DNA of 64,000 nt from JASLDZ01 sp964242625 (GTDB lineage Bacteria; Pseudomonadota; Alphaproteobacteria; Caulobacterales; Caulobacteraceae), in the NCBI GenBank assembly GCA_964242625.1, contig CAXTAO010000001.1, positions 248,001-312,000 on the forward strand. Direction: 5' to 3'. Of this stretch, positions 1 to 8,226 are shown one piece after another. The first letter of the stretch is position 1. Each line of letters begins with the position of its first letter. Below the pieces are notes generated by a model. The model worked only from the letters and a program-made list of their open reading frames with translations. It was not told where the DNA came from and made no database searches. The position numbers and the translations under genes were made by a program.

Positions 1-296
1 CAATCGAGATCGACGAGGGCTGGCTCCTCCTCACCCACGGCGTGGGGGCCATGCGACGCTACGCGATCGGTGCGGCGCTCCTCGACAAGGACGATCCGCG
101 CAAGGTGCTGGCGCGCACGCCCCAACCCCTGATCTCGCCCTCCGACGAGTACCGCGAGGGCTATGTGCCGAACGTGGTCTACACCTGCGGGGCGATGGCG
201 CTGGGGCGGCGGCTCTTCATGCCGTTCGGGGTGGCCGACAGCTCGGTCGGCTTCGCCTGGCTCGATATCGACGAACTCGTGCGCGAGATGGACTGA
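1..296 (+). CDS. GH130 family glycoside phosphorylase/hydrolase, 3' end only
   Basis: This is the C-terminal part (about 97 residues) of a protein whose start lies before the window; the reading frame is open from base 3. The segments LTHGVG, IGAALLD, YVPNVVYTCGA and PFGVADS match the end of the five-bladed propeller of GH130 enzymes. These enzymes phosphorolyse or hydrolyse beta-mannosides; the phosphorylases release alpha-mannose 1-phosphate. The stop codon lies 4 bases before manC, so the two are probably co-transcribed. The catalytic Asp and phosphate-binding residues are outside the window, so phosphorylase and hydrolase subtypes cannot be told apart here. Confidence 0.8.
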   Translation, partial: IEIDEGWLLLTHGVGAMRRYAIGAALLDKDDPRKVLARTPQPLISPSDEYREGYVPNVVYTCGAMALGRRLFMPFGVADSSVGFAWLDIDELVREMD

Positions 297-300
297 CCTC

Positions 301-1740
301 ATGGCCGAAGGCGTGATCCACCCGGTGCTCCTGTCCGGCGGGTCGGGCTCGCGGCTATGGCCGCTCTCGCGCGAGAGCTTCCCCAAACAGCTCCTGCCGT
401 TGGCCGGCCCGCAGACCATGCTGCAGGAGACCGCCTCGCGCGTGCTGGGCCGTGCGGGCTTCGCTCCGCTAACCGTGATCGCCAACGCCGACCACCGTTT
501 CATCATCGCCGAGCAGCTGCGCGAGATCGGCGTGACCGACGCCGTGGTCGTGCTCGAGCCGCTCGCGCGCAACACGGCCTTCGCGGCGGCTGTGGCGGCG
601 CTGACGGTCGCCGCCCGCGACCCAGACGGCGTGATGCTGCTCATGCCGGCCGACCACGTGATCCGCCGTCCGGATGACTTCCTCGCCGCCGTGCGCCGTG
701 CGCTGCCCGCCGCGCAGGGCGGAGCGATGGCGCTGTTCGGGATCACGCCCTCCGCGCCGGCGACGGGCTACGGCTACATCGAGACGGGCGAACCCCTGCC
801 CGACCATCCGGAGGTGATGGGCGTCGCGCGCTTCGTCGAGAAGCCCGACGCAGCCACGGCCGAGCGCCTCGTCGCCAGCGGCCGCCACCTGTGGAACAGC
901 GGCATCTTCCTCCTGCCCGCCCGCGCCTTCCTCGACGAACTCGGCGCGCTCGCCCCCACGATCCTCGCGGCGGCCGAGGACGCGCTGGGCCGCGCCACCC
1001 GCGACCTCGACTTCCTGCGCCTGGACGAGGCGAGCGCGGCGCGCTCGCCGTCGGAGGCGATCGACACGGCGGTGATGGAGAAGACGCGCCGGGCCGCCGT
1101 CGTGCCCGTCGACGCAGGCTGGACCGACGTGGGCGCCTGGGGCGCGCTGTGGGAGCTCGACGCGGAAGGAGAGGAGGACGGGAACGTCGTCCGCGGCCCC
1201 GTGCGCGCGCAGTCGACCCGCAACTCCTACCTGCGCTCGGACGGGCCGCTCGTCGCCGCGATCGGGGTCGAGGACCTCGTCGTGGTCGCCACGCCCGATG
1301 TCGTCCTAGTCGCCGATCGTCGCGCCGACCAGGACGTCAAGAAGATGGTGGAGCGGCTGCGGGCGGAAGGCCTGCCGCTGGCGACGCAGTCGCGACGGGT
1401 GCACCGGCCTTGGGGCTGGTACGAGACGCTGAACTCGGGCGAGCGCTTCCAGGTCAAAACGCTGATGATGCGCCCTGGGCGGCGCATGTCGCTGCATAAG
1501 CACTTCCACCGCTCGGAACACATTGTGGTCGCCGCCGGCACCGCGCTCGTGACGCTGGACGGGCAGGAGCACCTGCTGCGCGAGACCGACTCGCTGTTCC
1601 TCCCGTTGGGCTCGATCCACCGCATCGCCAATCCCGGCAAGGTGCCGCTTGGCGTGATCGAAGTGCAGTCGGGCGGCTATCTCGGCGAGGACGACATCGT
1701 GCGCTACGAGGACGACTACGCGCGGATCGGAGCCGGCTGA
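301..1740 (+). CDS. manC: Mannose-1-phosphate guanylyltransferase / mannose-6-phosphate isomerase
   Basis: This is a bifunctional enzyme of GDP-mannose synthesis, 479 aa, the usual length for ManC/AlgA/XanB. The N-terminal nucleotidyltransferase domain has the signature GGSGSRLWPLSR from residue 13 with FPKQ following, then FVEKP (178-182) and WNSGIF (198-203). The C-terminal type II isomerase cupin begins near residue 370 (PWGWYE) and carries the metal-binding HKHFH (399-403) and SEH. I chose the ATG at 301 because the signature then sits close to the N-terminus and the start follows the upstream stop by 4 bases. GDP-mannose would feed polysaccharide or glycan synthesis. The upstream GH130 gene could supply mannose 1-phosphate. 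Confidence 0.95.
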   Translation: MAEGVIHPVLLSGGSGSRLWPLSRESFPKQLLPLAGPQTMLQETASRVLGRAGFAPLTVIANADHRFIIAEQLREIGVTDAVVVLEPLARNTAFAAAVAALTVAARDPDGVMLLMPADHVIRRPDDFLAAVRRALPAAQGGAMALFGITPSAPATGYGYIETGEPLPDHPEVMGVARFVEKPDAATAERLVASGRHLWNSGIFLLPARAFLDELGALAPTILAAAEDALGRATRDLDFLRLDEASAARSPSEAIDTAVMEKTRRAAVVPVDAGWTDVGAWGALWELDAEGEEDGNVVRGPVRAQSTRNSYLRSDGPLVAAIGVEDLVVVATPDVVLVADRRADQDVKKMVERLRAEGLPLATQSRRVHRPWGWYETLNSGERFQVKTLMMRPGRRMSLHKHFHRSEHIVVAAGTALVTLDGQEHLLRETDSLFLPLGSIHRIANPGKVPLGVIEVQSGGYLGEDDIVRYEDDYARIGAG

Positions 1741-1747
1741 CGCCCGC

Positions 1748-2152
1748 TCACGCCGCACCCTGGCTCGCGGCGAGGTAGGCGAGCGCCGCCGGGGTGAGCT
1801 CGAAACGGTCGTCGTCCGCGTCCGGCGCGCTCAGGGGCGCCAGCGCGTCGCCCGCGGCGGCGTCGAGAACGCGGAAGATCTCCTCCTCCACCTCGTCCCA
1901 CACCACCGCAACATCGGCCAGGCGCGGCGCCTCGCGCCCGAGCGGGCTGCGGATCACCGGGTCGGCCAGCCGCCGCGCGCTGAGCCGCAGGAGGGTGCGT
2001 CCGCCTCCCATGTCGGTCTGCAGATCGGCGTATTGGAGAACGGCGTTGACGAGGTCGCCGGACGGCGGCGCAGCCCGCATGGCCGAGGGCTGGGTCATCA
2101 GCGTCCGACGGCCCTGCAGGGTGAGGCGCTTGGGTCGAGCGGCGGCGGCCAT
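1748..2152 (-). CDS. Conserved-looking hypothetical protein, 134 aa
   Basis: I do not recognise the family. The start is well supported, because GAGGAGA lies about 7 bases upstream of the ATG. The protein is soluble, with a basic N-terminus, a central acidic stretch and a C-terminal helix-like segment (FELTPAALAYLAAS). No signal peptide, membrane segment or catalytic motif is visible. It converges on manC with a 7-base gap and is divergent from the WYL regulator, so the regulator might control it. Codon use resembles the neighbours. It could be a small family restricted to this lineage. Confidence 0.55.
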   Translation of the reverse strand: MAAAARPKRLTLQGRRTLMTQPSAMRAAPPSGDLVNAVLQYADLQTDMGGGRTLLRLSARRLADPVIRSPLGREAPRLADVAVVWDEVEEEIFRVLDAAAGDALAPLSAPDADDDRFELTPAALAYLAASQGAA

Positions 2153-2254
2153 GGCTGATCTCCTCGGGCGGGTTCCCGGCTTCTCGGAGCGGGGACAAGG
2201 AGGGTATGAAAGGCAGCTGCGTCATCTTCGGTCGTAGCTGAACGGGAGCAGGCC

Positions 2255-3253
2255 ATGCGTCACGAAAAGGCGGCCGCCGTGCTTCGTCTGGCTCGGCTGA
2301 TGGCGGGCTCGGCCGAGGGCGTGACGCTGGACGAGATGGCGCGCGAGCTGGGCGTGGACCGGCGCACCGCGGAGCGCATGCGCGACGCGGTCGCCGAACT
2401 CTTCCCGCAGATGGAGGCCGTCGCCGATCCACCGACCAAGCGCTTCCGCATACCCGCGGGGCTCGACGGCTTCCTTCAGGCGCCGTCCGTCGACGAACTC
2501 GCCACCCTGGGCGCGGCGGGGAGCGAGGCGCAGGCGCAGGGGCAGACGGTGCGCGCCGCCGCCTTGCGATCGCTCGAAGGGAAGGTGCTCAGCGCGTTGC
2601 GCGCGCCGGCGCGACGCCGGATGGCCCCGGATCTCGAGGCGCTGCTCCAGGCCGAGGCGATCGCGGTGCAGGCGGGCCCGCGCCCCTTCGCCAACGAAGC
2701 CGTGCTGAGAGAGGTGCGGGAGGCGTTGAAGGCAGGTTCCGGCCTGCGTTTCCGCTACGCCGGCGGATCCTCGCCCGGGCGCGTGCGCGAGGTCACCCCC
2801 TACGGTCTCCTCTTCGGCCGCGCCAACTACCTGGTGGCGGCGGAGGGTGACGGAGAGCCGCGGACGTGGCGGCTCGACCGCATGGACGGCGTCGAGCGGC
2901 TCGACGCGGCAGCCCCCCGACCAGCCGGCTTCTCCTTGCAGGCCTACGTCGACCGTTCCTTCGGCATCTACCAGGACGAGGCGGAGCTCGTTGAGCTGCG
3001 CTTCAGCCCTGCGGCGGCGGACTCGGCCCTGCGCTGGCGCTTTCACGTCGGACAAGAGCTCTCCCGCGAGAAGGACGGCGGCGTGGCGGTGCGCTTCACC
3101 GCGAGCGGCATGCGCGAGCTGGCTTGGCATCTCGTCACCTGGGGGGCGGACGTGGAGGTGCGCGCCCCGCAACGCCTGCGCCTCTTGGTGGTCGAGGCGG
3201 CCCGCACCGCTCTCGAGACGCACGGTTCGGCGCCTAAAACGCCCGTGGCCTAG
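2255..3253 (+). CDS. WYL-domain transcriptional regulator
   Basis: A 332-aa regulator with an N-terminal winged helix-turn-helix (about residues 8-60, with VTLDEMARELGVDRRTAERM as the helix-turn-helix), a linker, and a central WYL domain around residues 150-225. The W-Y-L signature is read here as NYL (191-193), followed by the usual RLDRM. The C-terminal WCX-like part covers about 235-325. WYL regulators usually sense nucleic-acid-related or other ligands and often respond to DNA damage or phage; the ligand here is unknown. GGGAG precedes the ATG. It is divergent from the small hypothetical gene, with about 100 bases between the starts, and self-regulation from that gap is plausible. Confidence 0.85.
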   Translation: MRHEKAAAVLRLARLMAGSAEGVTLDEMARELGVDRRTAERMRDAVAELFPQMEAVADPPTKRFRIPAGLDGFLQAPSVDELATLGAAGSEAQAQGQTVRAAALRSLEGKVLSALRAPARRRMAPDLEALLQAEAIAVQAGPRPFANEAVLREVREALKAGSGLRFRYAGGSSPGRVREVTPYGLLFGRANYLVAAEGDGEPRTWRLDRMDGVERLDAAAPRPAGFSLQAYVDRSFGIYQDEAELVELRFSPAAADSALRWRFHVGQELSREKDGGVAVRFTASGMRELAWHLVTWGADVEVRAPQRLRLLVVEAARTALETHGSAPKTPVA

Positions 3254-3367
3254 GTCGCGCCGCCGCAGGCGTGCCGTGGCGCTTTACTCACGCTTCGAAG
3301 CGCGCCAACGCATATGTTGCAATTGGCCGGCGGGCGCTGTGCGGCGCCGCCCTGGGAAGATGAAGCC

Positions 3368-4939
3368 ATGACGCTCCGGCGCTCCGGCCGCCGCCTGGAA
3401 CAACGTCTCGCACGCGCCGTGGCGGCGGCGCTGTGCCTGAGTCTAGGGGCGGGCGCGCAGGCGCAGACGGCGTACACCGCCCTGCCGCCAACTGATCCCG
3501 ACGCCGTTGCGCCCGCGCCGCCGCCGCCGCCCCGTCCGGCCATACGCCCCGCCCGGCTGTCGGACGATCAGGCCGCCCAGCTGCGCCGCGCTCTGAAGAA
3601 GGCGACCGATCAGGGGGTGATCACGCCCTCCGTGCTGGGCGCCGACGCCGACTCGGTCTCGCTCACCCCGCGCGACGACGCCGACCGCGCCTCCGTGGCG
3701 GACGCGGCCCTGCGCTACGCCCGCGCGGTGCACGCCAGCCGCCTTCAGCCGACCGACTTCCTGCACGACTGGGGCCTGCGCCCGGCGGCCTATGATCCGA
3801 CGCCGGGCTTCAACGCCGCGGTGCGGGCCGACCGGCTCGACGACTGGCTGGCCAGCCTGCCGCCGCCCTACGACGGCTACGAGGGCCTGCGCAAAGGCCT
3901 GATCCGCTATCGCAAGATCGAGGCGGCTGGCGGCTGGCCCAGCATACCCGCCGGGCCGGACCTCGCTCCCGGGTCGACGGGCGACCGGGTGGTCAAGCTG
4001 CGGCGCCGCCTCCTCGTCGAGACCGGCGCGGACGACGGGTCGGACTCGCCCACCTACGACCAGGCGCTCGCCGAAGGCGTGGCCGACGCCCAGCGCCGCT
4101 TCGGCCTGCGCCCCACGGGCGTGGTGGACGCGTCGACGCTGGCCCAGCTCAACGTCTCCGCCGCACACCGGGTCGTGCAGATCGAGGCCAACCTCGAGCG
4201 GTGGCGCTGGCTACCCGCCCAGCTCCCGGCGGACCGCATTCAGGTCAACATCGCCGCCGCGGTCTTGACGCTGTTCCGGGGCGACCAGCCCGTCACCTCC
4301 ATGCGCGCGGTGACGGGGCGGCCCGGCGACGAGACGCCTATGCTGGCGTCGACCATTCGCTCCATCGTGGTCAACCCGCCCTGGAACGTGCCGCCGTCGA
4401 TCGCGACGAAAGAGCTCTGGCCCAAGGAACGCGCGCACAAGGGCTATCTCGCCGCCCACGGGTTCAAGGTGATCAAGACCGACGACATGGGCGGCGTCAG
4501 GCTGCAGCAGGCGGCGGGTACGCGCTCGGCGCTCGGCCGCATCAAGTTCGACTTCGCGAATCCCTACGGGGTGTACCTGCACGGCACGCCCGTGCACGGC
4601 ACCTTCCAGAGCTATCAGCGCATGGTCAGCCACGGCTGCGTGCGCCTGCAGAAGCCCGACGAGCTCGCAGCGCTCCTCCTGCGCTCGGACCCGCAGTGGA
4701 GCGACCAGGGGGCTGTCGACGCCGCGATCGACGCCGGCAAGACGCAGCGGGTGAGCGTGCCCGAGCCGATCGCCGTCTACCTGCTCTACTGGACCGCTTT
4801 CGCCGCGCCGGACGGCCGGATCGGCTTCCGCGCCGACCCGTACGGCTGGGACGATGCGCTGGTCGCGCGGCTCAGGGGCGCCGCCCCGCCCCCGGCGGAG
4901 GGGGTCGTCCAACCCGCCCAGGTGGCCTCGACGCAATGA
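3368..4939 (+). CDS. L,D-transpeptidase, YcbB/LdtD type
   Basis: A periplasmic peptidoglycan cross-linking enzyme, 523 aa. A signal peptide covers about residues 1-34, ending near AGAQAQT. A proline-rich linker and scaffold region follow, then a PG_binding_1 domain (about 198-260) and a YkuD catalytic domain (about 275-430). The catalytic motif is H405 followed 16 residues later by SHGCVR (421-426) with nucleophile C424. YcbB-type enzymes form 3-3 cross-links between meso-diaminopimelates. I chose the ATG at 3368 because it leaves a normal signal peptide and follows a GGAAG; an upstream in-frame start at 3314 would add a non-signal extension. Its stop overlaps the next start (ATGA), so the downstream lipoprotein is translationally coupled. 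Confidence 0.9.
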   Translation: MTLRRSGRRLEQRLARAVAAALCLSLGAGAQAQTAYTALPPTDPDAVAPAPPPPPRPAIRPARLSDDQAAQLRRALKKATDQGVITPSVLGADADSVSLTPRDDADRASVADAALRYARAVHASRLQPTDFLHDWGLRPAAYDPTPGFNAAVRADRLDDWLASLPPPYDGYEGLRKGLIRYRKIEAAGGWPSIPAGPDLAPGSTGDRVVKLRRRLLVETGADDGSDSPTYDQALAEGVADAQRRFGLRPTGVVDASTLAQLNVSAAHRVVQIEANLERWRWLPAQLPADRIQVNIAAAVLTLFRGDQPVTSMRAVTGRPGDETPMLASTIRSIVVNPPWNVPPSIATKELWPKERAHKGYLAAHGFKVIKTDDMGGVRLQQAAGTRSALGRIKFDFANPYGVYLHGTPVHGTFQSYQRMVSHGCVRLQKPDELAALLLRSDPQWSDQGAVDAAIDAGKTQRVSVPEPIAVYLLYWTAFAAPDGRIGFRADPYGWDDALVARLRGAAPPPAEGVVQPAQVASTQ

Positions 4940-5277
4940 CCCGCATGCTTCGCACGCTCGCCGTCCTGGGTCTCGCGGCGGCGGTCCTCGGCGCTTGCGG
5001 TCGCCGTCACTCCGACCAGGACGAGACCACCGCGGCGCCGCCGCCTGCGCCTGTCCAGGTCGCCCCCGAAGCGCCGCCCGCCCCACCGCCGCCCGCGCCA
5101 CCCCGGAACCACACCGCCGCGGTCGTCGAGGACAAGCCGCTCGCCACCGACGAGCAGACAGCTGAAGACGCGGCCGCCACCGGCCTAACCACGCGCTCCA
5201 CGACCACCACGACCACCACCACCACGACGACCGAGCGCAGCGGCGACGCGGGCGAGGGCGGCAACACCTCCGGCTGA
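4936..5277 (+). CDS. Pro-rich, poly-threonine lipoprotein
   Basis: A 113-aa predicted lipoprotein of unknown family. The lipobox VLGAC puts the acylated cysteine at residue 21. The mature part is low in order: a Pro/Ala-rich segment (35-56), an acidic middle, then 11 consecutive threonines (89-99) and a Gly-rich tail. The Thr run is written with mixed ACC and ACG codons. The start codon overlaps the stop of the L,D-transpeptidase gene by 4 bases, which argues for co-translation and a shared role at the cell wall. It could be a spacer, a wall-binding tether, or a partner of the transpeptidase; none of this is shown by the sequence. Confidence 0.75.
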   Translation: MTRMLRTLAVLGLAAAVLGACGRRHSDQDETTAAPPPAPVQVAPEAPPAPPPPAPPRNHTAAVVEDKPLATDEQTAEDAAATGLTTRSTTTTTTTTTTTERSGDAGEGGNTSG

Positions 5278-5290
5278 CCGCATTGTTCCG

Positions 5291-6289
5291 ATGACAGCCG
5301 ATCCCGTCAGCGGCGCGGCCCGCCTCTCCGTCGCGCCCATGATGGACTGGACGGACCGGCACTGCCGAGCCTTCCACCGCACGCTCACACGCCGCGCCCT
5401 GCTCTACACCGAGATGGTGACCGCGCCGGCCGTGCTGCACGGCGACCGCGCGCGCCTCCTGGGCTTCGACGCTTGCGAGCACCCCGTCGCCCTGCAGCTC
5501 GGCGGCTCCGACCGCGCCCAACTCGCCGAGGCGGCGCGGGTGGGCGAAGGTTTCGGCTATGACGAGATCAACCTCAACGTCGGCTGCCCGTCCGACCGGG
5601 TGCAGTCCGGCCGGTTCGGAGCCTGCCTGATGCGAGAGCCGGCGCTGGTGGCCGAGTGCGCCGCCGCCATGCGCACGGCGGTGCGCGCGCCCGTCACGAT
5701 CAAGTGCCGGATCGGCGTCGACGATCAAGAGCCGGAAGCGGCCCTCTTCGCCCTGGTGGACGCCTGCGCAGGGGCGGGGCTCACGCGCTTCGTCGTGCAC
5801 GCGCGCAAGGCATGGCTGCAAGGGCTCTCCCCAAAGGAGAACCGCGACGTGCCGCCGCTCGACTACGCCCTGGTGGCCCGGCTCAAGGCGGCGCGCCCCG
5901 CGCTCTTCGTCACCATCAACGGCGGGATCGCAAATCTCGACGCTGCGGAGGCGCACCTCGAGGCGGTGGACGGCGTCATGCTGGGTCGCGCCGCCTACCA
6001 CGATCCGGGTCTCCTCGGAGAGGTGGACGCCCGCCTCTTTGGCGACGGCGACACGGTCTGTCCGTTCGAGGCGGTGGAGCGTCACCGTCCCTACCTCGCC
6101 GCGAGGCTGGCGGAAGGCGTTCCGCTGGCTGCGATGGCCCGGCATATGCTGGGCCTGTTCGCCGGCCGGCCCGGGGCGCGGCTGTGGCGGCGGCGGCTGA
6201 CGGAGGAAGGCGTGCGGGCCGGAGCAGGGCTCGAGGTGCTCGACCGGGCGCTCCTCGCCGTGCGCGCTCCAGAGCGGGCGTACGCCTGA
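5291..6289 (+). CDS. dusA: tRNA-dihydrouridine(20/20a) synthase
   Basis: An FMN-dependent enzyme that reduces uridine 20/20a in the tRNA D-loop, 332 aa, full length. The TIM-barrel N-terminus has APMMDWTDRH, and NVGCPSDRVQ is followed by GRFGACLM, in which C112 is the catalytic acid. Later motifs VHARKAW and INGGI bind FMN and substrate. The RKAW..GLSPKENR segment after the barrel strand is typical of DusA rather than DusB or DusC. It starts 13 bases after the lipoprotein gene and may be read through from it, although the functions are unrelated. Confidence 0.93.
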   Translation: MTADPVSGAARLSVAPMMDWTDRHCRAFHRTLTRRALLYTEMVTAPAVLHGDRARLLGFDACEHPVALQLGGSDRAQLAEAARVGEGFGYDEINLNVGCPSDRVQSGRFGACLMREPALVAECAAAMRTAVRAPVTIKCRIGVDDQEPEAALFALVDACAGAGLTRFVVHARKAWLQGLSPKENRDVPPLDYALVARLKAARPALFVTINGGIANLDAAEAHLEAVDGVMLGRAAYHDPGLLGEVDARLFGDGDTVCPFEAVERHRPYLAARLAEGVPLAAMARHMLGLFAGRPGARLWRRRLTEEGVRAGAGLEVLDRALLAVRAPERAYA

Positions 6290-6371
6290 TCGTCGCCGAC
6301 GTGGCGGGATTGTGGCGCAACGATTGCAGGCCCCGCCCTGTCCGCGTGTCGCGGCGAGGGGATGACCTGAA

Positions 6372-7049
6372 ATGATCCGTTTGTTTGCGGGCGCGGCGCT
6401 GGCCGCCGCCCTGGGCGTGGCCGGCCAGGCTGGCGCCGCCGTCTACGCCGGCCCGAGCGTGGCCGACGCTTCGTTCGAGACGCCCTCTCAGGGCGGCTCG
6501 GGCTACACCTACAACCCGTCCGCATCGGGCGCGTACTTCGTCGACGGGGCTGGCGTGCAAGGGAACGGCAGCGCCTGGGGCTTCCAGAACGCGCCGGACG
6601 GCGTGCAGACGGCCTTCCTCCAAAACGGCGGCTCGATCTACCTGGACGTCACGGGACTGACTGTAGGCCAGACATATTCATTCAGCTTCGACCTGTCCGG
6701 GCGCGCCAACTACGGCTCGAACCCTGTCAGCGTGAACTATCTCGAAGGTCCAACCGACCCGGCCTTTGGCGTGTTCACGCCGGGCGACAACACCTGGCGC
6801 ACCTACACCACCGCCGAGTTCACCGCGCAGGACGCGCAAGGCACGCTGATCTTCGCCGGCACGAACACGGCGGGCGACAACGACACGGGGCTCGACAACG
6901 TCCGCGTCAACGCGGTCGCGACCTCGGCGGCGCCCGAGCCCTCGACCTGGCTCCTGATGTTCGCGGGCGTGGGCCTGATCGGCGCGACGCTGCGGATGGG
7001 CCGCCTCGCGCAAGCGCGCCATGGAGCGCTTCTCGCCGCCCAGGCCTGA
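6372..7049 (+). CDS. PEP-CTERM sorted exported protein
   Basis: A 225-aa exported protein with a signal peptide (about 1-22) and a beta-rich body resembling carbohydrate-binding or DUF642-like folds (SFETPSQGGSGYTYNPS; LTVGQTYSFSFDLSGR). The C-terminal sorting signal consists of PEPSTW (188-193), a hydrophobic helix and a basic tail containing RMGRLAQAR. In other bacteria this signal is recognised by an exosortase and tied to extracellular polysaccharide. No exosortase or polysaccharide export gene is in the window. The gene stands alone, and its 3' end meets a perfect hairpin shared with the convergent protease gene. Confidence 0.9.
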   Translation: MIRLFAGAALAAALGVAGQAGAAVYAGPSVADASFETPSQGGSGYTYNPSASGAYFVDGAGVQGNGSAWGFQNAPDGVQTAFLQNGGSIYLDVTGLTVGQTYSFSFDLSGRANYGSNPVSVNYLEGPTDPAFGVFTPGDNTWRTYTTAEFTAQDAQGTLIFAGTNTAGDNDTGLDNVRVNAVATSAAPEPSTWLLMFAGVGLIGATLRMGRLAQARHGALLAAQA

Positions 7050-7065
7050 GTTGAAGACGTCGGCG

Positions 7066-7087
7066 GGGTCCGGCTGCGGCCGGACCC
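7066..7087. terminator. Hairpin between convergent genes
   Basis: A perfect 9-bp inverted repeat, GGGTCCGGC and GCCGGACCC with loop TGCG, lies between the stop of the PEP-CTERM gene (7049) and the stop codon of the convergent protease gene, whose TAG begins at the last stem base. There is no T-run on either side, so it would be a structural rather than a classical intrinsic terminator. It may also protect the 3' ends of mRNA. Confidence 0.5.
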
Positions 7088-7569
7088 TAGCGGCGGAGCA
7101 CGAGGCCGTCGCGGTCGGCCGAGAAGCCCGACAGCCGGCCGAGATAGCTCATGCCGAGCAGCGAGGAGGACAGGCCTTCGCTGACCACCAGCGCCGAGAC
7201 GCCGTCCAGTCGGGTGTCGCCCACCTGAACCGCCGCGAGCGTCACAGGCGCGGCGCGCACGGCGCCCGAAGCGGTCGCGAGATTGCGGGTGAAGGGCAGG
7301 CGCTCGGGGTGAAGGCCCAGTCGGCGCGCGTCGTCCACCGTCAGCGCGACGGCCGTCGCGCCCGTATCCACCAGCACGCGCACGGGTTGGCCGTTGACCT
7401 CGGCCGTCGCCCAGTAGTGACCGTCTGACGCGCGCGCGATCGCGGACTGGGGATGCAGCACGGACGCCGCCGCGCGGGCGGCCGCCCAGGCCGCGCCGCT
7501 CGCCACGAGCGCCGAACCCGTGGCCGCCGCCAGCACCACCGCCCCTCGTACGCCCTTGGCCATCCACAC
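7087..7569 (-). CDS. Retropepsin-like aspartic protease, TIGR02281 type
   Basis: A 160-aa single-domain clan AA aspartic protease with an N-terminal hydrophobic segment (about 8-30) that is either an anchor or a signal peptide. The active site is D68-T-G-A within VLVDTGATAVALT; retropepsin-like enzymes are active as dimers. The flap region and the second conserved segment (LLGMSYL near the end) are present. Homologues in alphaproteobacteria are membrane-tethered with the domain in the periplasm; the substrate is unknown. A DUF1289 gene lies upstream on the same strand with a 114-base gap. Confidence 0.85.
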   Translation of the reverse strand: MWMAKGVRGAVVLAAATGSALVASGAAWAAARAAASVLHPQSAIARASDGHYWATAEVNGQPVRVLVDTGATAVALTVDDARRLGLHPERLPFTRNLATASGAVRAAPVTLAAVQVGDTRLDGVSALVVSEGLSSSLLGMSYLGRLSGFSADRDGLVLRR

Positions 7570-7683
7570 CCATCCGCCCGCCCGCGGTTTCTGCGGACAC
7601 GACGGGGCTTACGGGCCCGGGCCTTTGCGGCGCGTGTAGGTTTACGCTCTACGCGGCGTGAAGGGACGTGGTGACCGCCGCGT

Positions 7684-7896
7684 TCACCCTGGCGCCGTCC
7701 CGAGCTTGTCGGGCGCGATCCGGCCGCGGCGGTCCGGCAACGCCTGCAGGATCGCCGCCCTGACCTCGGCGGAGAGCGCCGACCATTCCGCGATCTCCGC
7801 CAGCGTGCGCAGGCAGCCGAGGCACAGGCCGCTCTCGCCGTCCATGACGCAGACCTTGATGCAGGGCGTGGCGATCGAGGCCGGCATCACGCGCAC
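7684..7896 (-). CDS. DUF1289 small cysteine-rich protein
   Basis: A 70-aa protein with four cysteines, C12, C16, C25 and C28, in the DUF1289 pattern TPCIKVC...GLCLGC followed by LAEIAEW. The spacing suggests a metal site (Fe-S or Zn), but no function is established for the family. It is upstream of the retropepsin gene on the same strand, which suggests one transcript. The ATG lies 190 bases from the divergent two-peptide unit. Confidence 0.85.
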   Translation of the reverse strand: MRVMPASIATPCIKVCVMDGESGLCLGCLRTLAEIAEWSALSAEVRAAILQALPDRRGRIAPDKLGTAPG

Positions 7897-8011
7897 CTAG
7901 CACGCCAGTCTACGCGGGTCAGCCTGACACCGCCGCCAAGTCACGCGCGAGATTAACTTTAGGACAGATTAAACCTCGTCCACGTACGCAAGATGAATGC
8001 AAGGTAATTGG

Positions 8012-8042
8012 AGTTGTCAGCGGCGGTCGGGCACAACTGATC
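8012..8042 (+). promoter_or_regulatory. Inverted repeat and possible promoter of the two-peptide unit
   Basis: AGTTGT (8012-8017) and ACAACT (8033-8038) form an inverted repeat in a locally AT-richer stretch (about 7950-8085) of this GC-rich region. The left arm overlaps TTGTCA (8014-8019), one mismatch from a -35 consensus; 17 bases later is CTGATC, a poor -10. An operator overlapping a promoter would look like this, but the -10 is weak and the call is tentative. Confidence 0.3.
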
Positions 8043-8086
8043 TCGCCAACACGGCGCAACCACACTAACCCGACGGAGAAATCCAC

Positions 8087-8194
8087 ATGCAAGCCCTCGC
8101 CCCCCTGATGTTCGCCGCGACCCTCGCCATCGCCGGCGTCGCCGCCGCGGTCACCCCGGTGTCCGCCCAGCCCGTCGCGGCCGCGGCGCGCTGA
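8087..8194 (+). CDS. Small hydrophobic/secreted peptide, copy 1 (35 aa)
   Basis: A 35-residue reading frame with GGAG 8 bases upstream of the ATG. It starts MQALAPLMFAATLA, has a hydrophobic core to about residue 22, then a signal-peptidase-like site V-S-A before QPVAAAAR. Cleavage there would leave an octapeptide with N-terminal Gln. The n-region has no Lys or Arg, which is unusual for a signal peptide, so a membrane-inserted peptide is the alternative. A paralogue of the same length follows 32 bases later (23 of 35 positions identical by my alignment). I know no named family. Confidence 0.65.
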   Translation: MQALAPLMFAATLAIAGVAAAVTPVSAQPVAAAAR

Positions 8195-8226
8195 TCGCCC
8201 TCACCCCTCAAACAGGAGCTTTCCCC

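Noticed and set aside
4211..6145. 644-codon minus-strand frame
   Set aside because: It is opposite the L,D-transpeptidase, lipoprotein and dusA genes; its poly-Trp/Ser tract is the reverse of the poly-Thr codons.
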